NCBI RefSeq assembly: GCF_002102265.1
Contig: NZ_LQPG01000010.1
Location: 1 to 64,000, forward strand
Reading direction: 5' to 3'
Source of the DNA: Mycolicibacter longobardus
Lineage (GTDB): Bacteria > Actinomycetota > Actinomycetes > Mycobacteriales > Mycobacteriaceae
DNA length: 64,000 nt
The notes under the pieces are model-generated. The model saw only the letters and a list, made by a program, of their open reading frames with translations. It searched no databases and was not told where the DNA came from. A program made the position numbers and the translations under genes. Below, in pieces: positions 19,072 through 27,284 of the stretch. Each line of letters starts with the position of its first letter. Positions within the stretch are counted from its first letter, which is position 1.

Positions 19072-19527
19072 ATGCCCCGATTGTTGATCGTTCACCACAC
19101 GCCGTCGCCCTACTGCCAGGCCATGTTCGAGGCGGTGCTGTCTGGGGCGACCGATCCGCAGATCGAGGGGGTCGAGGTGGTTCGCCGCCCGGCGTTGTCG
19201 GTGTCGCCGACCGACATGCTGGCCGCCGACGGTTACCTGTTGGGCAGCCCCGCCAACCTGGGCTACGTCAGCGGCGCCCTCAAGCACGCCTTCGACGTCT
19301 GCTACTACCCGATCCTGGACGCGACCCGCGGCAGGCCGTTCGGCCTCTATCTGCACGGCAATGAGGGCACCGAGGGAGCCGAGCGTGCCGTTGACACCAT
19401 CACGACCGGGCTGGGATGGGTGAAAGCCGCCGACTACGTGGTGGTCTCGGCCAAGCCCGGCAAGGCGGAGCTGGAGGCGTGCTGGGAGCTCGGGGCGACG
19501 GTGGCCGCCCAGTTGATGGGGGCGTAA
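19072..19527 (+). CDS. Flavodoxin-like / NADPH-dependent FMN reductase family protein (complete copy)
   Basis: The 151-residue protein is a flavodoxin-fold protein like M. tuberculosis Rv2771c. It has LLIVHHTPSPYCQAM at the phosphate-binding loop position, GYLLGSPANLGYVSG (the FMN-contact loop), GLYLHGNEGTEGAERA and GWVKAADYVV. The electron partner is unknown. It is the intact copy regenerated downstream of mrr. Its first seven codons (MPRLLIV) differ from those of the truncated native copy (MSKTLLVV), so the 5' end arrived with the insertion. It starts 9 nt after mrr and is followed 5 nt later by a DUF4238 gene. Confidence 0.85.
   Translation: MPRLLIVHHTPSPYCQAMFEAVLSGATDPQIEGVEVVRRPALSVSPTDMLAADGYLLGSPANLGYVSGALKHAFDVCYYPILDATRGRPFGLYLHGNEGTEGAERAVDTITTGLGWVKAADYVVVSAKPGKAELEACWELGATVAAQLMGA
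19093..19286 (+). repeat. 194-bp direct repeat, right copy
   Basis: This is the second copy of the repeat at 17880-18073 and lies inside the intact flavodoxin-like gene. It marks the right border of the duplicated segment. Confidence 0.93.
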
Positions 19528-19532
19528 CAGTC

Positions 19533-20519
19533 ATGGCCGAAGAGGCCAAGTTGCACCATACGGTGCCGCAGTTCTACCTGCGGGGGTTCGCGGATGACGC
19601 GGCGCGGATCACCACCGTACGGCTGCCCGGTGAGAAGAGGTACACGTCGCGTGTCAAGAACACAGCCGCCATCAACCGCTTCTACTCCATAGACGGGCAC
19701 CCCGATGGGGCAGATGCTTTCGAGAAGGCGTTGTCGGACCTTGAGGGCACCGCCGCGTCGATTCTGCGGATGATCGAGCGACGGATATGGCCGCTGTCGG
19801 AGGAGCAGCGCGCGGCGCTAGCCACCTTCTTGGTGGTGCAGTACCTGCGCGGGCCGGACCACCGCCGCACGCTGGAGTATCTCGGCGGCCAAATGATCAG
19901 CCTCGAAGCGGCCGCGATCGGTCGTGAGAACGTTCAAGACTGGGTGAAGGATCGCTATGGTTTGAAGCTGGACGAGGACGAAGCGGAGGCGGTGTGGCAA
20001 CAGGCAAGTCAGCCCGGCGGCCCGCCAGTCACCATCTCGCCGGCCGAGCACATCAAGGAGATGCTGCAAACCGCCCAGGAGCTATTGCGGTACGTGTGGT
20101 GCAGGCCGTGGACATTGATTCGGTTTGGTCGCCGATCCCTGATCACAAGCGACTCACCAGTGGGCCTGGTGCCTCGACCGGGCAGCGGTCCAGGTCGAGG
20201 GGTGGGCTTCTTGACAGCTTGGGGTATCACGTTTCCGTTGACGCGGCGGCTCGGATTGATTATGGGCGACGTTGAATCTTTGGCTGAGGCGAACGTTCCG
20301 GTGGAACGAGTGCGTGCGGGCGAGCTGGATCGAGTGGAGCCTGCTACGACACGGTTGGCGAAGTTCATCAACGATGTCACCGTTCACTCGGCAAGCGAAT
20401 ACCTGTATCACCACCCAGATGACGGGGAAGCCTTGCCGTCGCCGTTACCCGAGCCGACGCTGACGAACATCACCGGACCGAGCCCTGAGGCGCTAGCCGA
20501 ATTGTTCTCATCTGAGTAG
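19533..20519 (+). CDS. DUF4238 family protein
   Basis: The 328-residue protein begins with KLHHTVPQFYLRGFAD, the hallmark N-terminus of DUF4238. It continues with family-like segments: NRFYSIDGHPDGADAFEKAL, FLVVQYLRGPDHRR, then a conserved SDSPVG-containing segment and a TRRLGLIMG-like region near residue 240. No known catalytic domain can be named. DUF4238 genes are scattered in bacterial genomes and are often accessory. It begins 5 nt after the flavodoxin-like gene and replaces the expected Rv2770c-side neighbours, so it may have entered with the Mrr module, although it lies outside the direct repeats. Confidence 0.8.
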   Translation: MAEEAKLHHTVPQFYLRGFADDAARITTVRLPGEKRYTSRVKNTAAINRFYSIDGHPDGADAFEKALSDLEGTAASILRMIERRIWPLSEEQRAALATFLVVQYLRGPDHRRTLEYLGGQMISLEAAAIGRENVQDWVKDRYGLKLDEDEAEAVWQQASQPGGPPVTISPAEHIKEMLQTAQELLRYVWCRPWTLIRFGRRSLITSDSPVGLVPRPGSGPGRGVGFLTAWGITFPLTRRLGLIMGDVESLAEANVPVERVRAGELDRVEPATTRLAKFINDVTVHSASEYLYHHPDDGEALPSPLPEPTLTNITGPSPEALAELFSSE

Positions 20520-20617
20520 GCGTACCTGTGTGCTAGCCGCCGACCCTACGGGTCATCCAAGCGGGCGGTGACGGCAAATGGCCTTCGTGGCGTGGCGCGC
20601 CAAGCTGTTGAACCCCG

Positions 20618-20923
20618 CTACGGGTCGATGTGGTTCTCCGGCATGTAGAACGAGTGGAACGGGTAGTCTCGCCCCGGCCCCATCGAGTGGCAGTCCTGTT
20701 GCGACGGTGGTGATTTCGGCGGTTCGTAGTAGTAGATCACGCAACGCTGCCAGCTACCGTCGGGCTGAATCGGGCCGTCGCACTTCTGGGCTGTGTGAAA
20801 GAACAGCAGCGGATTGTCCTGACAACCCGCATGGGCCGTCGGTGCCGAGGCGATCAGCGACCCGGCCGCCAAGCCGGCGGCCACCAGCGCGCCGGTCAGG
20901 CCCCCGGTGAGGTAGCGCTTCAC
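20618..20923 (-). CDS. Small secreted CDGP-type protein
   Basis: The 101-residue precursor starts MKRYLTGGLTGALVAAG and ends its signal peptide at APTAHA|GC. The mature part of about 68 residues contains CQDNP, KCDGPIQPDGSWQRC and a C-terminal acidic/His segment. It has four cysteines that could form two disulfides. The CDGP motif is typical of a family of small exported mycobacterial proteins of unknown function. It is monocistronic, divergent from the small gene at 21047. Confidence 0.8.
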   Translation of the reverse strand: MKRYLTGGLTGALVAAGLAAGSLIASAPTAHAGCQDNPLLFFHTAQKCDGPIQPDGSWQRCVIYYYEPPKSPPSQQDCHSMGPGRDYPFHSFYMPENHIDP

Positions 20924-21046
20924 AGTCGTCCCCTTCCCGTCTCGGCTGCTTTCGAGAGACTACGCCGGATGTCACCGGTGTTGGCCAGGTTGTGCACTCC
21001 GGCGTTTTCGCGCAGTTTCTATCGTGAGGCGATAGGCTGCGATGCC

Positions 21047-21256
21047 GTGACTCAAGCAAACGACACTGGGTCCACCACGGACCTGCTTGCGCGCACCCTG
21101 GCGTCCGTGCGCGCGGCCTACGAGGACATCGCGGAGCTGGCTCGGCACCAGGACGGGATCTATGCAGTGGCGCAGACCGCGAGGGGCACCGCGCTGATCC
21201 ATGACTTGCGCAGGCAGCTCGACCAGCTCAATAAGGTGCTGCCCTTCAAGAGCTAG
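21047..21256 (+). CDS. Small conserved-looking protein of unknown function (69 aa)
   Basis: The frame encodes a mostly helical 69-residue protein (ASVRAAYEDIAELARHQ, then IHDLRRQLDQLNKVLPF) with no recognised domain. GTG 21047 lies 8 nt after a TAGGCT element, consistent with a leaderless mRNA, and the codon usage is GC-rich like true genes here. The stop is adjacent to the stop of the convergent 13E12-type gene. I do not recognise it. Confidence 0.55.
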   Translation: MTQANDTGSTTDLLARTLASVRAAYEDIAELARHQDGIYAVAQTARGTALIHDLRRQLDQLNKVLPFKS

Positions 21257-21257
21257 G

Positions 21258-22769
21258 TCAAAACGGCGGGGGCTGGTTGCGTTCGGCGATTCGTTCGGCG
21301 GCGTAGTCGGCGTTGAGTGCGCGTTCGGCGTTGATGCGTTGGGCCCGGTCTTGCGCTCGGGTTCTGCGGCGGGCGGGCATCATCAGGGTGCGGTTGGCTG
21401 TGGTGGGTGGAGCCTCGGTGCGTTGGGGGAGCTCCCCGGTGGGGAGACACAGCACGGGAAACTGCCGTCGACTGCCGGGGTGCGTGGTGAAGGATTGCCC
21501 GCTGGGGCTGGTCCAGGTGATGGTGCCGTCGGGGAATTGTTGATCGCGCCAGCCCCAGAATGTCTTCAACAGGTGATGCTTGCGGCATAGGCAACGCAGG
21601 TTGCACGGGTGGGTCGGCCCCCAGGGGTAGGCGATGGCGTGATCGATGTCGCAGAATTCGGCCGGCCGATCACAGCCGGGGAATCGGCAGGTCATATCGC
21701 GGCATCGAACGAACTCATCCAGTGCGGTGGAGGGCCGATACCGCGGCTCGGCCAAGGTGTCGGGGCCGGGGATGATCAGCGGGCGGATCGTGGCGCCGGC
21801 CGCGATCAGCTCCGCCAGCAGGGGTGCGGGGACCAACGGACCACCCAGGATGACCGCCGGTGGGGCACTAACGGCGGGATCGGGATCGGGATCGGGCTCA
21901 GGGTCGGGGTCTTGGCCGTGGTTGCGCGGGTCGACCGGGGTCTGCACGCTGGCCTGCTCGGCGAGGACATGGATGATCACCCCGCTGCGACGCTCGCCGG
22001 GATCGGCCGCCGCGCACGCGGTGTTGCCGCAGCCGCAGACCAGCCGGTCGCCGCCGGCGGCCAGCGCACCCAGGGCGTCAGCGCGGCGTTGGGCCAGGGT
22101 GCGCGGATCGTCCGGGCAGACCTCATGGGCCATCGCCATCAACCGTCGCTCCAACACCTCGGCGTCAGCGGCGTAGAGCCGGCCCCACAATGCCGTGGTT
22201 CCGGTCTGGATATCACTGCTGCGGTCGATCACCACTTCCCGGCTGCGGGCAGCGTCGCGGGTGCGGCGCAGCGCTGCCGGGTCGTGACGGTCCACGATCG
22301 CATCGATGGCCTGGGCGGTCTTGGGCGCCGACATCCGCTCGTAGCGTCGAGCTTCGGCGGCGACCTCTGCATCCACCTGCCGCAAAGCGTCCGGGTCGTT
22401 GATCAGTGTGGTGTGCCACGAGATCACCGACACCAGTTGTGCTGACAGCCTGCCCTCGGCGAACAACTGCGCTACCCGCGGCAACCGCTCCCGCAACGCC
22501 AAGGCCAGATACATCTGCCGGGACGCCTTGGCGTGGCTGACCCCGAGCGCGGCTGCGACCTCGGCCGCCGCGCCATCCCACTCATCACAGGCCCAGTGAG
22601 CACGATCCGCCGAGATGTCGGTGCGCCGGCGCACCAACTCCGCGATCGCCGCCAACCGGCGAGCGGCCGCCGCCGCCTCGATCCGCGCCCAACCCGCCAC
22701 GGACGCCGCCACCGCACCGTCGTCGGCGCTGGCCAGCTCGGCCAGGTCAAGATCCTTCGTATCGAACAT
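21258..22769 (-). CDS. 13E12-family protein with DUF222 and HNH endonuclease domains
   Basis: The 503-residue protein has an N-terminal helical DUF222 domain (IAELVRRRTDISADRAHW and ALGVSHAKASRQM) and an Asp-Pro repeat linker (DPDPEPDPDPDP, about residue 290). The C-terminal HNH domain has the zinc/metal ligands in CRFPGCDRP, CDIDHAIAYPWG (about residue 373) and NLRCLCRKHH. These proteins form the dispersed 13E12 repeat family of mycobacteria. They are thought to be mobile-element-related nucleases, but no activity is established. The start is ATG 22769 (MFDTKDLDL); a longer in-frame extension is unlike the family. Confidence 0.88.
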   Translation of the reverse strand: MFDTKDLDLAELASADDGAVAASVAGWARIEAAAAARRLAAIAELVRRRTDISADRAHWACDEWDGAAAEVAAALGVSHAKASRQMYLALALRERLPRVAQLFAEGRLSAQLVSVISWHTTLINDPDALRQVDAEVAAEARRYERMSAPKTAQAIDAIVDRHDPAALRRTRDAARSREVVIDRSSDIQTGTTALWGRLYAADAEVLERRLMAMAHEVCPDDPRTLAQRRADALGALAAGGDRLVCGCGNTACAAADPGERRSGVIIHVLAEQASVQTPVDPRNHGQDPDPEPDPDPDPAVSAPPAVILGGPLVPAPLLAELIAAGATIRPLIIPGPDTLAEPRYRPSTALDEFVRCRDMTCRFPGCDRPAEFCDIDHAIAYPWGPTHPCNLRCLCRKHHLLKTFWGWRDQQFPDGTITWTSPSGQSFTTHPGSRRQFPVLCLPTGELPQRTEAPPTTANRTLMMPARRRTRAQDRAQRINAERALNADYAAERIAERNQPPPF

Positions 22770-22830
22770 ATGTGCGACTGTACCTGGGCGGACTGACAAG
22801 ATGCCGCGCTGCGTCTCTACGCTGGGCCGG

Positions 22831-23259
22831 ATGGAACAGCAGGTGCACTTCGTCACCGTGGCCGCGATCGATTTGGCCGCCACCCGGCGGTTCTACGGTG
22901 CGCTGGGCTGGAGCCCGCTGCTGGACGTCGAGGGCGAGATCGTGTTCTACCAGACGGCGCCGGGGCAGGTGCTGGGCTTTTTTCTGGCCGACAAGTTCAA
23001 CGAAGATCTGGCCCTGCCCGGCGATCATTCCCGGGTCTCCGGGGTCACCGTGGCCCACAACGTCGACAGTCCGGACGAGGTCACTGCGCTGGCCGACGCC
23101 ATGGCCGCCGCGGGTGGCACCGTCGTCAAACCGCCGCAACCCGGCCAGTTCGGCGGGGTGTTCCACGCGCAGATCCAGGACCCGAACGGACTGATCTGGG
23201 AGATCGCCCACAATCCCGGCTGGCGAATCTCGGCCGACGGCGCCGTGCACCTCGGCTGA
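22831..23259 (+). CDS. VOC superfamily (glyoxalase-like) protein
   Basis: This 142-residue protein has the two betaalpha-beta-beta-beta repeats of the vicinal-oxygen-chelate fold. The visible anchors are HFVTVAAIDLAATRRFY at the N-terminus and QIQDPNGLIWEIAHNPG at the C-terminus; the Glu of WEIAHN is the usual metal ligand position. Its substrate cannot be told from the sequence. Start ATG 22831 is favoured because a TACGCT element lies 7 nt upstream, which suggests a leaderless mRNA. It is divergent from the 13E12-type gene. Confidence 0.8.
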   Translation: MEQQVHFVTVAAIDLAATRRFYGALGWSPLLDVEGEIVFYQTAPGQVLGFFLADKFNEDLALPGDHSRVSGVTVAHNVDSPDEVTALADAMAAAGGTVVKPPQPGQFGGVFHAQIQDPNGLIWEIAHNPGWRISADGAVHLG

Positions 23260-23313
23260 GGCGACCGGGCGTCGTAGGGTGGCCCGGGGGGAGTAGCGCG
23301 AAAGGACAGCACG

Positions 23314-23762
23314 ATGCCCTCTCTGCTGAGCATGGCGCTGGGCGCAGCACCGGTTTTCGGTGGCGCCCTGCTTACCGCGGCGGCCGGGCAGCTGAAGGGC
23401 CCCGACCTGCGCGCCCTGATCAAACAGGACCTCGACCTGCTCGACCGGATCCCGGCGGAGCAGACGCAGCGACGAGCGGACCTGCAACGCACCATCGATG
23501 AGCGCATCGACGACCTGGTGGCCGCGTCCGACCGGAGCAGGGCACTGCGGGCCGCGGCGATCTCATATCAGGGCAACTGGCGCGACGTGGTGTTGTTCGC
23601 GTGCTCGGTGCGTTCACCTATGTCTGGTGGCACGTCAACCATGAGCGCGGCAACTGGTTGCCGATGTTCGTGGTGTTGATCTTGGTGTCCGTCACGACAG
23701 CGGTCTACGCGTTGCGCGGGACGCTGCGGAGCCTGGCGCACAGCCGGCGGCGCCGGCGATGA
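23314..23762 (+). pseudogene. Frameshifted small membrane protein
   Basis: The frame from ATG 23314 encodes a hydrophobic N-terminus and a helical segment (LKGPDLRALIKQDLDLLD) up to about DVVLFA (23598), then degenerates. From 23601 the -1 frame continues with a convincing protein: LGAFTYVWWHVNHERGNWLP, a transmembrane segment (FVVLILVSVTTAVYAL) and a basic tail (SLAHSRRRRR). That frame stops at 23762, overlapping the next start as ATGA. The two halves look like one ~150-residue membrane protein broken by a one-base indel near 23598-23603. A sequencing error or a genuine mutation are both possible. Confidence 0.7.
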
Positions 23763-25285
23763 CCGGAATCGTCGAAATTCCACGCAGCCACAACCCTTTT
23801 CCGACGACCGGGGTGGACCGCGACCGCAACGGTGTCGCGCACTACCGGCAGCTGCCCGCGACCCTGCTGGATCTGCTTGCCGAGCAGTCCGAACAGCGGC
23901 CGGACAGCGAGGCCGCGGTCGAACTCGGCGCCGGAGGGCTGACCTACCGGCAGCTGTGGCAGCGAGCGGCCCGGGTGGCCGGCGGGTTGCGTGCCGACGG
24001 CCTGGGGCGCGGTGACCGCGTCGGGTTGCGCTACTCCGCGGGCCTGGACTGGGTGCTGGCGTTCTGGGGGACCCTGATGGCCGGCGGAATACCGGTGGCC
24101 GTCAATACCCGTTCGGCCGTACCGGAAGTCGACTTCGTGCTGGCCGACGCGGGCGTTCGCGTGGACCTGGCGCCCGGCACCGCGCTGCCCGACGGCGAAC
24201 CGTATGTGGTGGACGGACTCGAATCGGCCGACACCGCGGCACTGTTCTACACCTCCGGCACCACCGGCAGTCCCAAGGGAGTGCCCACCACCCACGAGGC
24301 GTTCTTGACCAACGCCGAGAACATGATGCGCACCCTGGGCCGGTCCCGGCAGCTGGGCGAGCAGTTCCGCACGCTGATCTCGGTCCCGCTGTTTCACGTG
24401 ACCGGCTGCAACTCCCAACTGTTGGTCGCCGCGTACACCGGCGGCACGGCGGTCATCATGCCGTCGCTGAATCTTCCCGAGTTGATCGCAACGCTGCCTG
24501 CGCAACGGATCTCATCGATGGTGACGGTGCCCGCGATATACGCGCTGCTGCTGCGGCACCCGGAGTTCGCCCGGCTCGACGTGAGCGGGGTGCGGTGGGT
24601 CGGTTACGGCGGCGCCCCGACGGCGCCCGCGCTGGTCCGCTCGCTGCGCGAGGCGTTCGGCGCGGCAAAGGTGTTCAACGGGTACGGCATGACCGAGACG
24701 GCGTCGCTGATGACGGTGCTGCCGGACTCCGATGCGGTGGCGCATGCGGATTCGGTCGGCTACGCGGTGCCGTCGGGCGACATCGGTATTGCCCCGCTCG
24801 GTGACGACCCGGCCACCGGTGAGTTGGTGGTGCGCGGCGCGAATGTGATGGGCGGGTACTGGAACCGGCCCGATGCCACGGCCGCCACGATCGTCGACGG
24901 CTGGCTGCACACCGGCGACGTGGTGCGCGTCGACGACGCCGGCCGGGTGCACATCATCGACCGCCTCAAGGACATCATCAATCGTGGTGGCGAGAACGTC
25001 TCCAGCGTCGAGGTCGAGGCCGCGCTGCTGTCGGCGCCCGGGGTCGCCGACGCCTGCGTGCTCGCGGTGCCCGACGACGTGATGGGCGAGAAGGTCGGCG
25101 CGGTGTTGCTCGGCGAAGACATCGACGTGGCCGCGGTGGTCGACCACTGTCGGGGCCAACTGGCGGACTTCAAGGTGCCGCAGTACATCACCGTGGTGAC
25201 CGAGGAACTGCCACGCACCGCCAGCGGCAAACTGCTCAAAACGCGGCTGCGTGAGCAAGTGCGGTGGGGCCCGCCGCTGCGGTGA
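23759..25285 (+). CDS. Acyl-CoA synthetase / AMP-dependent ligase (FadD type)
   Basis: This 508-residue adenylate-forming enzyme activates a carboxylic acid to an acyl-AMP and then a CoA thioester. It has the P-loop-like FYTSGTTGSPKGVP (about residue 165), the aromatic-rich YGMTETASL (about 309), TGDVVRVDD and IDRLKDIINRGGENVSS. The C-terminal catalytic Lys is in TASGKLLKTRL. The fatty-acid chain length or other acid cannot be predicted. It overlaps the upstream frameshifted gene by ATGA and precedes rmuC by 36 nt. Confidence 0.9.
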   Translation: MTGIVEIPRSHNPFPTTGVDRDRNGVAHYRQLPATLLDLLAEQSEQRPDSEAAVELGAGGLTYRQLWQRAARVAGGLRADGLGRGDRVGLRYSAGLDWVLAFWGTLMAGGIPVAVNTRSAVPEVDFVLADAGVRVDLAPGTALPDGEPYVVDGLESADTAALFYTSGTTGSPKGVPTTHEAFLTNAENMMRTLGRSRQLGEQFRTLISVPLFHVTGCNSQLLVAAYTGGTAVIMPSLNLPELIATLPAQRISSMVTVPAIYALLLRHPEFARLDVSGVRWVGYGGAPTAPALVRSLREAFGAAKVFNGYGMTETASLMTVLPDSDAVAHADSVGYAVPSGDIGIAPLGDDPATGELVVRGANVMGGYWNRPDATAATIVDGWLHTGDVVRVDDAGRVHIIDRLKDIINRGGENVSSVEVEAALLSAPGVADACVLAVPDDVMGEKVGAVLLGEDIDVAAVVDHCRGQLADFKVPQYITVVTEELPRTASGKLLKTRLREQVRWGPPLR

Positions 25286-25321
25286 CCGGGAAATGTCGGT
25301 GGCTCGCGCTAGGTTGCCGGC

Positions 25322-26569
25322 ATGGACACAGCACTGCTGATCCTCCTGACCTCGCTGGCGCTGCTGGCGGTGATCCTGCAGGTGGTGATACTCGTACGTC
25401 CCGGCGGCAGCGCGATATCGCCCGAGCAGCTCGCCGCGCTGCGCGGCGACAGTGAGCGTGTGGAGCGAACGCTGCGTGAAGAACAGCACGCCGGTCGCGC
25501 CGAACTCGCGCAGGCCTTCCACCAGTGGCAGATGACCCTGCACCGCTTCGGCTCGACTCTGCAGGGAACGCAGGACAAGCTGGGTGCCACGCTGGACCGG
25601 CAGCTCAGGAGCCTGCAGACCGAGAACACCGCGCAACTGGAGAAGATGCGCGCCACGGTCGACGAGAAACTGCAGGCGACGCTGGAAACCCGGCTGGCGC
25701 AATCCTTCACGCAGATCTCGGAGCGCCTGGAAGCCGTGCAGCGGGGCCTGGGCGAGATGCAGACACTGGCCACCGGGGTGGGCGACCTGAAGCGGGTACT
25801 GACCAACGTCAAGACTCGCGGCATCTTCGGCGAAGCGCAACTGGCGGCGCTGCTGGCCGAGACGCTGACGCCCGAGCAGTACGCCACCAACGTCGTCACC
25901 GTGCCCGGTTCGAACGCGCGGGTGGAGTTCGCGATCCGGCTGCCCGGTGCCACCGGTGCCGGTGAGGTCTTGTTGCCGGTCGACGCCAAGTTTCCGCGTG
26001 AGGACTTCGAGCGCCTGCTCGATGCGCAGGAGCACGCCGACGCCGCGGGTGAGGCCGCCGCGCGGCAGGCGTTGATCCGGCGGATCGAAGCCGAAGCCGG
26101 CGACATCTGTGACAAGTACCTCGAGCCGCCGCACACCACGGACTTCGCGATCCTGTTCCTGGCCACCGAAAGCCTCTACGCCGAGGTGCTGCGCCAACCG
26201 GGGCTGTTCGAGCAGATCCAGGCCAAGTACAAGGTCACACTGGCCGGGCCCACCACATTGGCCGCCCTGCTCAACAGCCTGCGGATGGGTTTTCGCACCC
26301 TGGCGATCGAGCGGCGCAGCAGTGAGGTGTGGCAGGTGCTCGGAGCGGTCAAGACCGAGTTCGGGAAGTTCGCGGCCGTGCTGGAGAAGACCCGCAAGCA
26401 ACTCGACACCGCTCGCAACACCATCGACACCGCCGGAGTCCGCACCCGCGCCATCGAACGCAAGCTGCGCGGGGTGGAATCACTGCCCGAGCCGGAGGCC
26501 GAAGCCATGCTGGGTGAGCTCGCCGGCGGTGCCGAGGAATTCAGTGAACTTGATATCGAATTCAGTTAA
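25322..26569 (+). CDS. rmuC: RmuC-family DNA recombination protein
   Basis: The 415-residue protein has one N-terminal transmembrane helix (ALLILLTSLALLAVILQVVIL). A long coiled-coil region follows (about residues 40-145), then the RmuC nuclease-like domain: TRGIFGEAQLAALL, PVDAKFPREDFERLL (the PD-(D/E)XK-like part), LFLATESLYAEVL and LAGPTTLAALLNSLRMGF. E. coli RmuC limits inversion of short inverted repeats and has been proposed to be a nuclease. A TAGGTT element sits 6 nt upstream of the ATG, suggesting a leaderless mRNA. The last codons contain a palindrome probably used by the downstream TetR gene. Confidence 0.9.
   Translation: MDTALLILLTSLALLAVILQVVILVRPGGSAISPEQLAALRGDSERVERTLREEQHAGRAELAQAFHQWQMTLHRFGSTLQGTQDKLGATLDRQLRSLQTENTAQLEKMRATVDEKLQATLETRLAQSFTQISERLEAVQRGLGEMQTLATGVGDLKRVLTNVKTRGIFGEAQLAALLAETLTPEQYATNVVTVPGSNARVEFAIRLPGATGAGEVLLPVDAKFPREDFERLLDAQEHADAAGEAAARQALIRRIEAEAGDICDKYLEPPHTTDFAILFLATESLYAEVLRQPGLFEQIQAKYKVTLAGPTTLAALLNSLRMGFRTLAIERRSSEVWQVLGAVKTEFGKFAAVLEKTRKQLDTARNTIDTAGVRTRAIERKLRGVESLPEPEAEAMLGELAGGAEEFSELDIEFS
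26545..26564. promoter_or_regulatory. Imperfect palindrome at end of rmuC, before tetR
   Basis: TGAACTTGATATCGAATTCA equals its own reverse complement at 16 of 20 positions. It ends 15 nt before the TetR start and uses TGAA/TTCA half-sites like the operator at 27230. It is a plausible autoregulatory site. Confidence 0.4.
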
Positions 26570-26578
26570 GCTCCCGGC

Positions 26579-27229
26579 ATGGATGCCGTTCCGGCCGCCC
26601 CGGTCCGCCAGCCACCGGCGACGGTGCGCGGGGCGCGGACCCGGGCGGGCCTGGTGGCGGCGGCCCGCAAGGTGTTCGAGCGGGACGGCTACCTCGACGC
26701 CAAGCTGACCGACATCACCAAAGCGGCGGGGTGCGCGACCGGGTCGTTCTACACCTACTTCGCGAACAAAGAGGAGATCTTCGCGGCCGTCCTCGAGCAG
26801 GCGCAGCAGGACATGATGCATCCGGGGATGGGCCGGGTGAGCGATACCGACGACCCCTACGCGGTGCTCGAGGCGAGCAATCGTGCCTATCTGGAGGCGT
26901 ATCGGCGCAATGCCCAGCTGATGGGGCTGCTGGAGCAGGTAGCCCAGATCGATCCCAAGTTCCGGGCCTTCCGGTCCCGGCGCGCCGATGCGTTCATCCA
27001 GCGCAACGCCGCCGGAATCGCCGACCTGCAGGAGCGGGGGATCGCCGGCGCCGACGTCGATCCGCTGCTGGCCTCGCGGGCGCTGTCGGGGATGGTGAGC
27101 AGGCTGGCGTACAGCATATTCGTGGCGGCGGAGGTCCCCGGCGGCTCGGACGTCGACTTCGAGGCGCTGGTCGACACGGTGACCCGGTTGTGGGCCAATG
27201 CGCTGAAATTCTCCACAGGCGGCCATTGA
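26579..27229 (+). CDS. TetR-family transcriptional regulator
   Basis: The 216-residue protein has a TetR helix-turn-helix near residues 20-68 (RAGLVAAARKVFERDGY, TDITKAAGCATGSFYTYF) and a ligand-binding C-terminal domain. It lies directly upstream of a dehydrogenase/FadE operon. A perfect 7-bp-arm palindrome sits between them, so it most likely represses that operon and releases on binding an acyl or acyl-CoA ligand. A second, weaker palindrome upstream of its own start suggests autoregulation. Start ATG 26579 is 9 nt after rmuC. Confidence 0.87.
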   Translation: MDAVPAAPVRQPPATVRGARTRAGLVAAARKVFERDGYLDAKLTDITKAAGCATGSFYTYFANKEEIFAAVLEQAQQDMMHPGMGRVSDTDDPYAVLEASNRAYLEAYRRNAQLMGLLEQVAQIDPKFRAFRSRRADAFIQRNAAGIADLQERGIAGADVDPLLASRALSGMVSRLAYSIFVAAEVPGGSDVDFEALVDTVTRLWANALKFSTGGH

Positions 27230-27249
27230 AGTTGAAACCGGATTCAACT
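27230..27249. promoter_or_regulatory. TetR-type operator upstream of SDR-FadE operon
   Basis: AGTTGAA (27230-27236), spacer ACCGGA and TTCAACT (27243-27249) form a perfect inverted repeat. It starts directly after the tetR stop and lies 35 nt before the operon's first ATG. Confidence 0.65.
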
Positions 27250-27284
27250 ACGGTGACGAACTACCGACAGCGAGGAAGGTGCCC

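Noticed and set aside
23580..23620. Programmed ribosomal frameshift
   Set aside because: No X-XXY-YYZ slippery heptamer is visible; a mutation or sequencing error explains it more simply.
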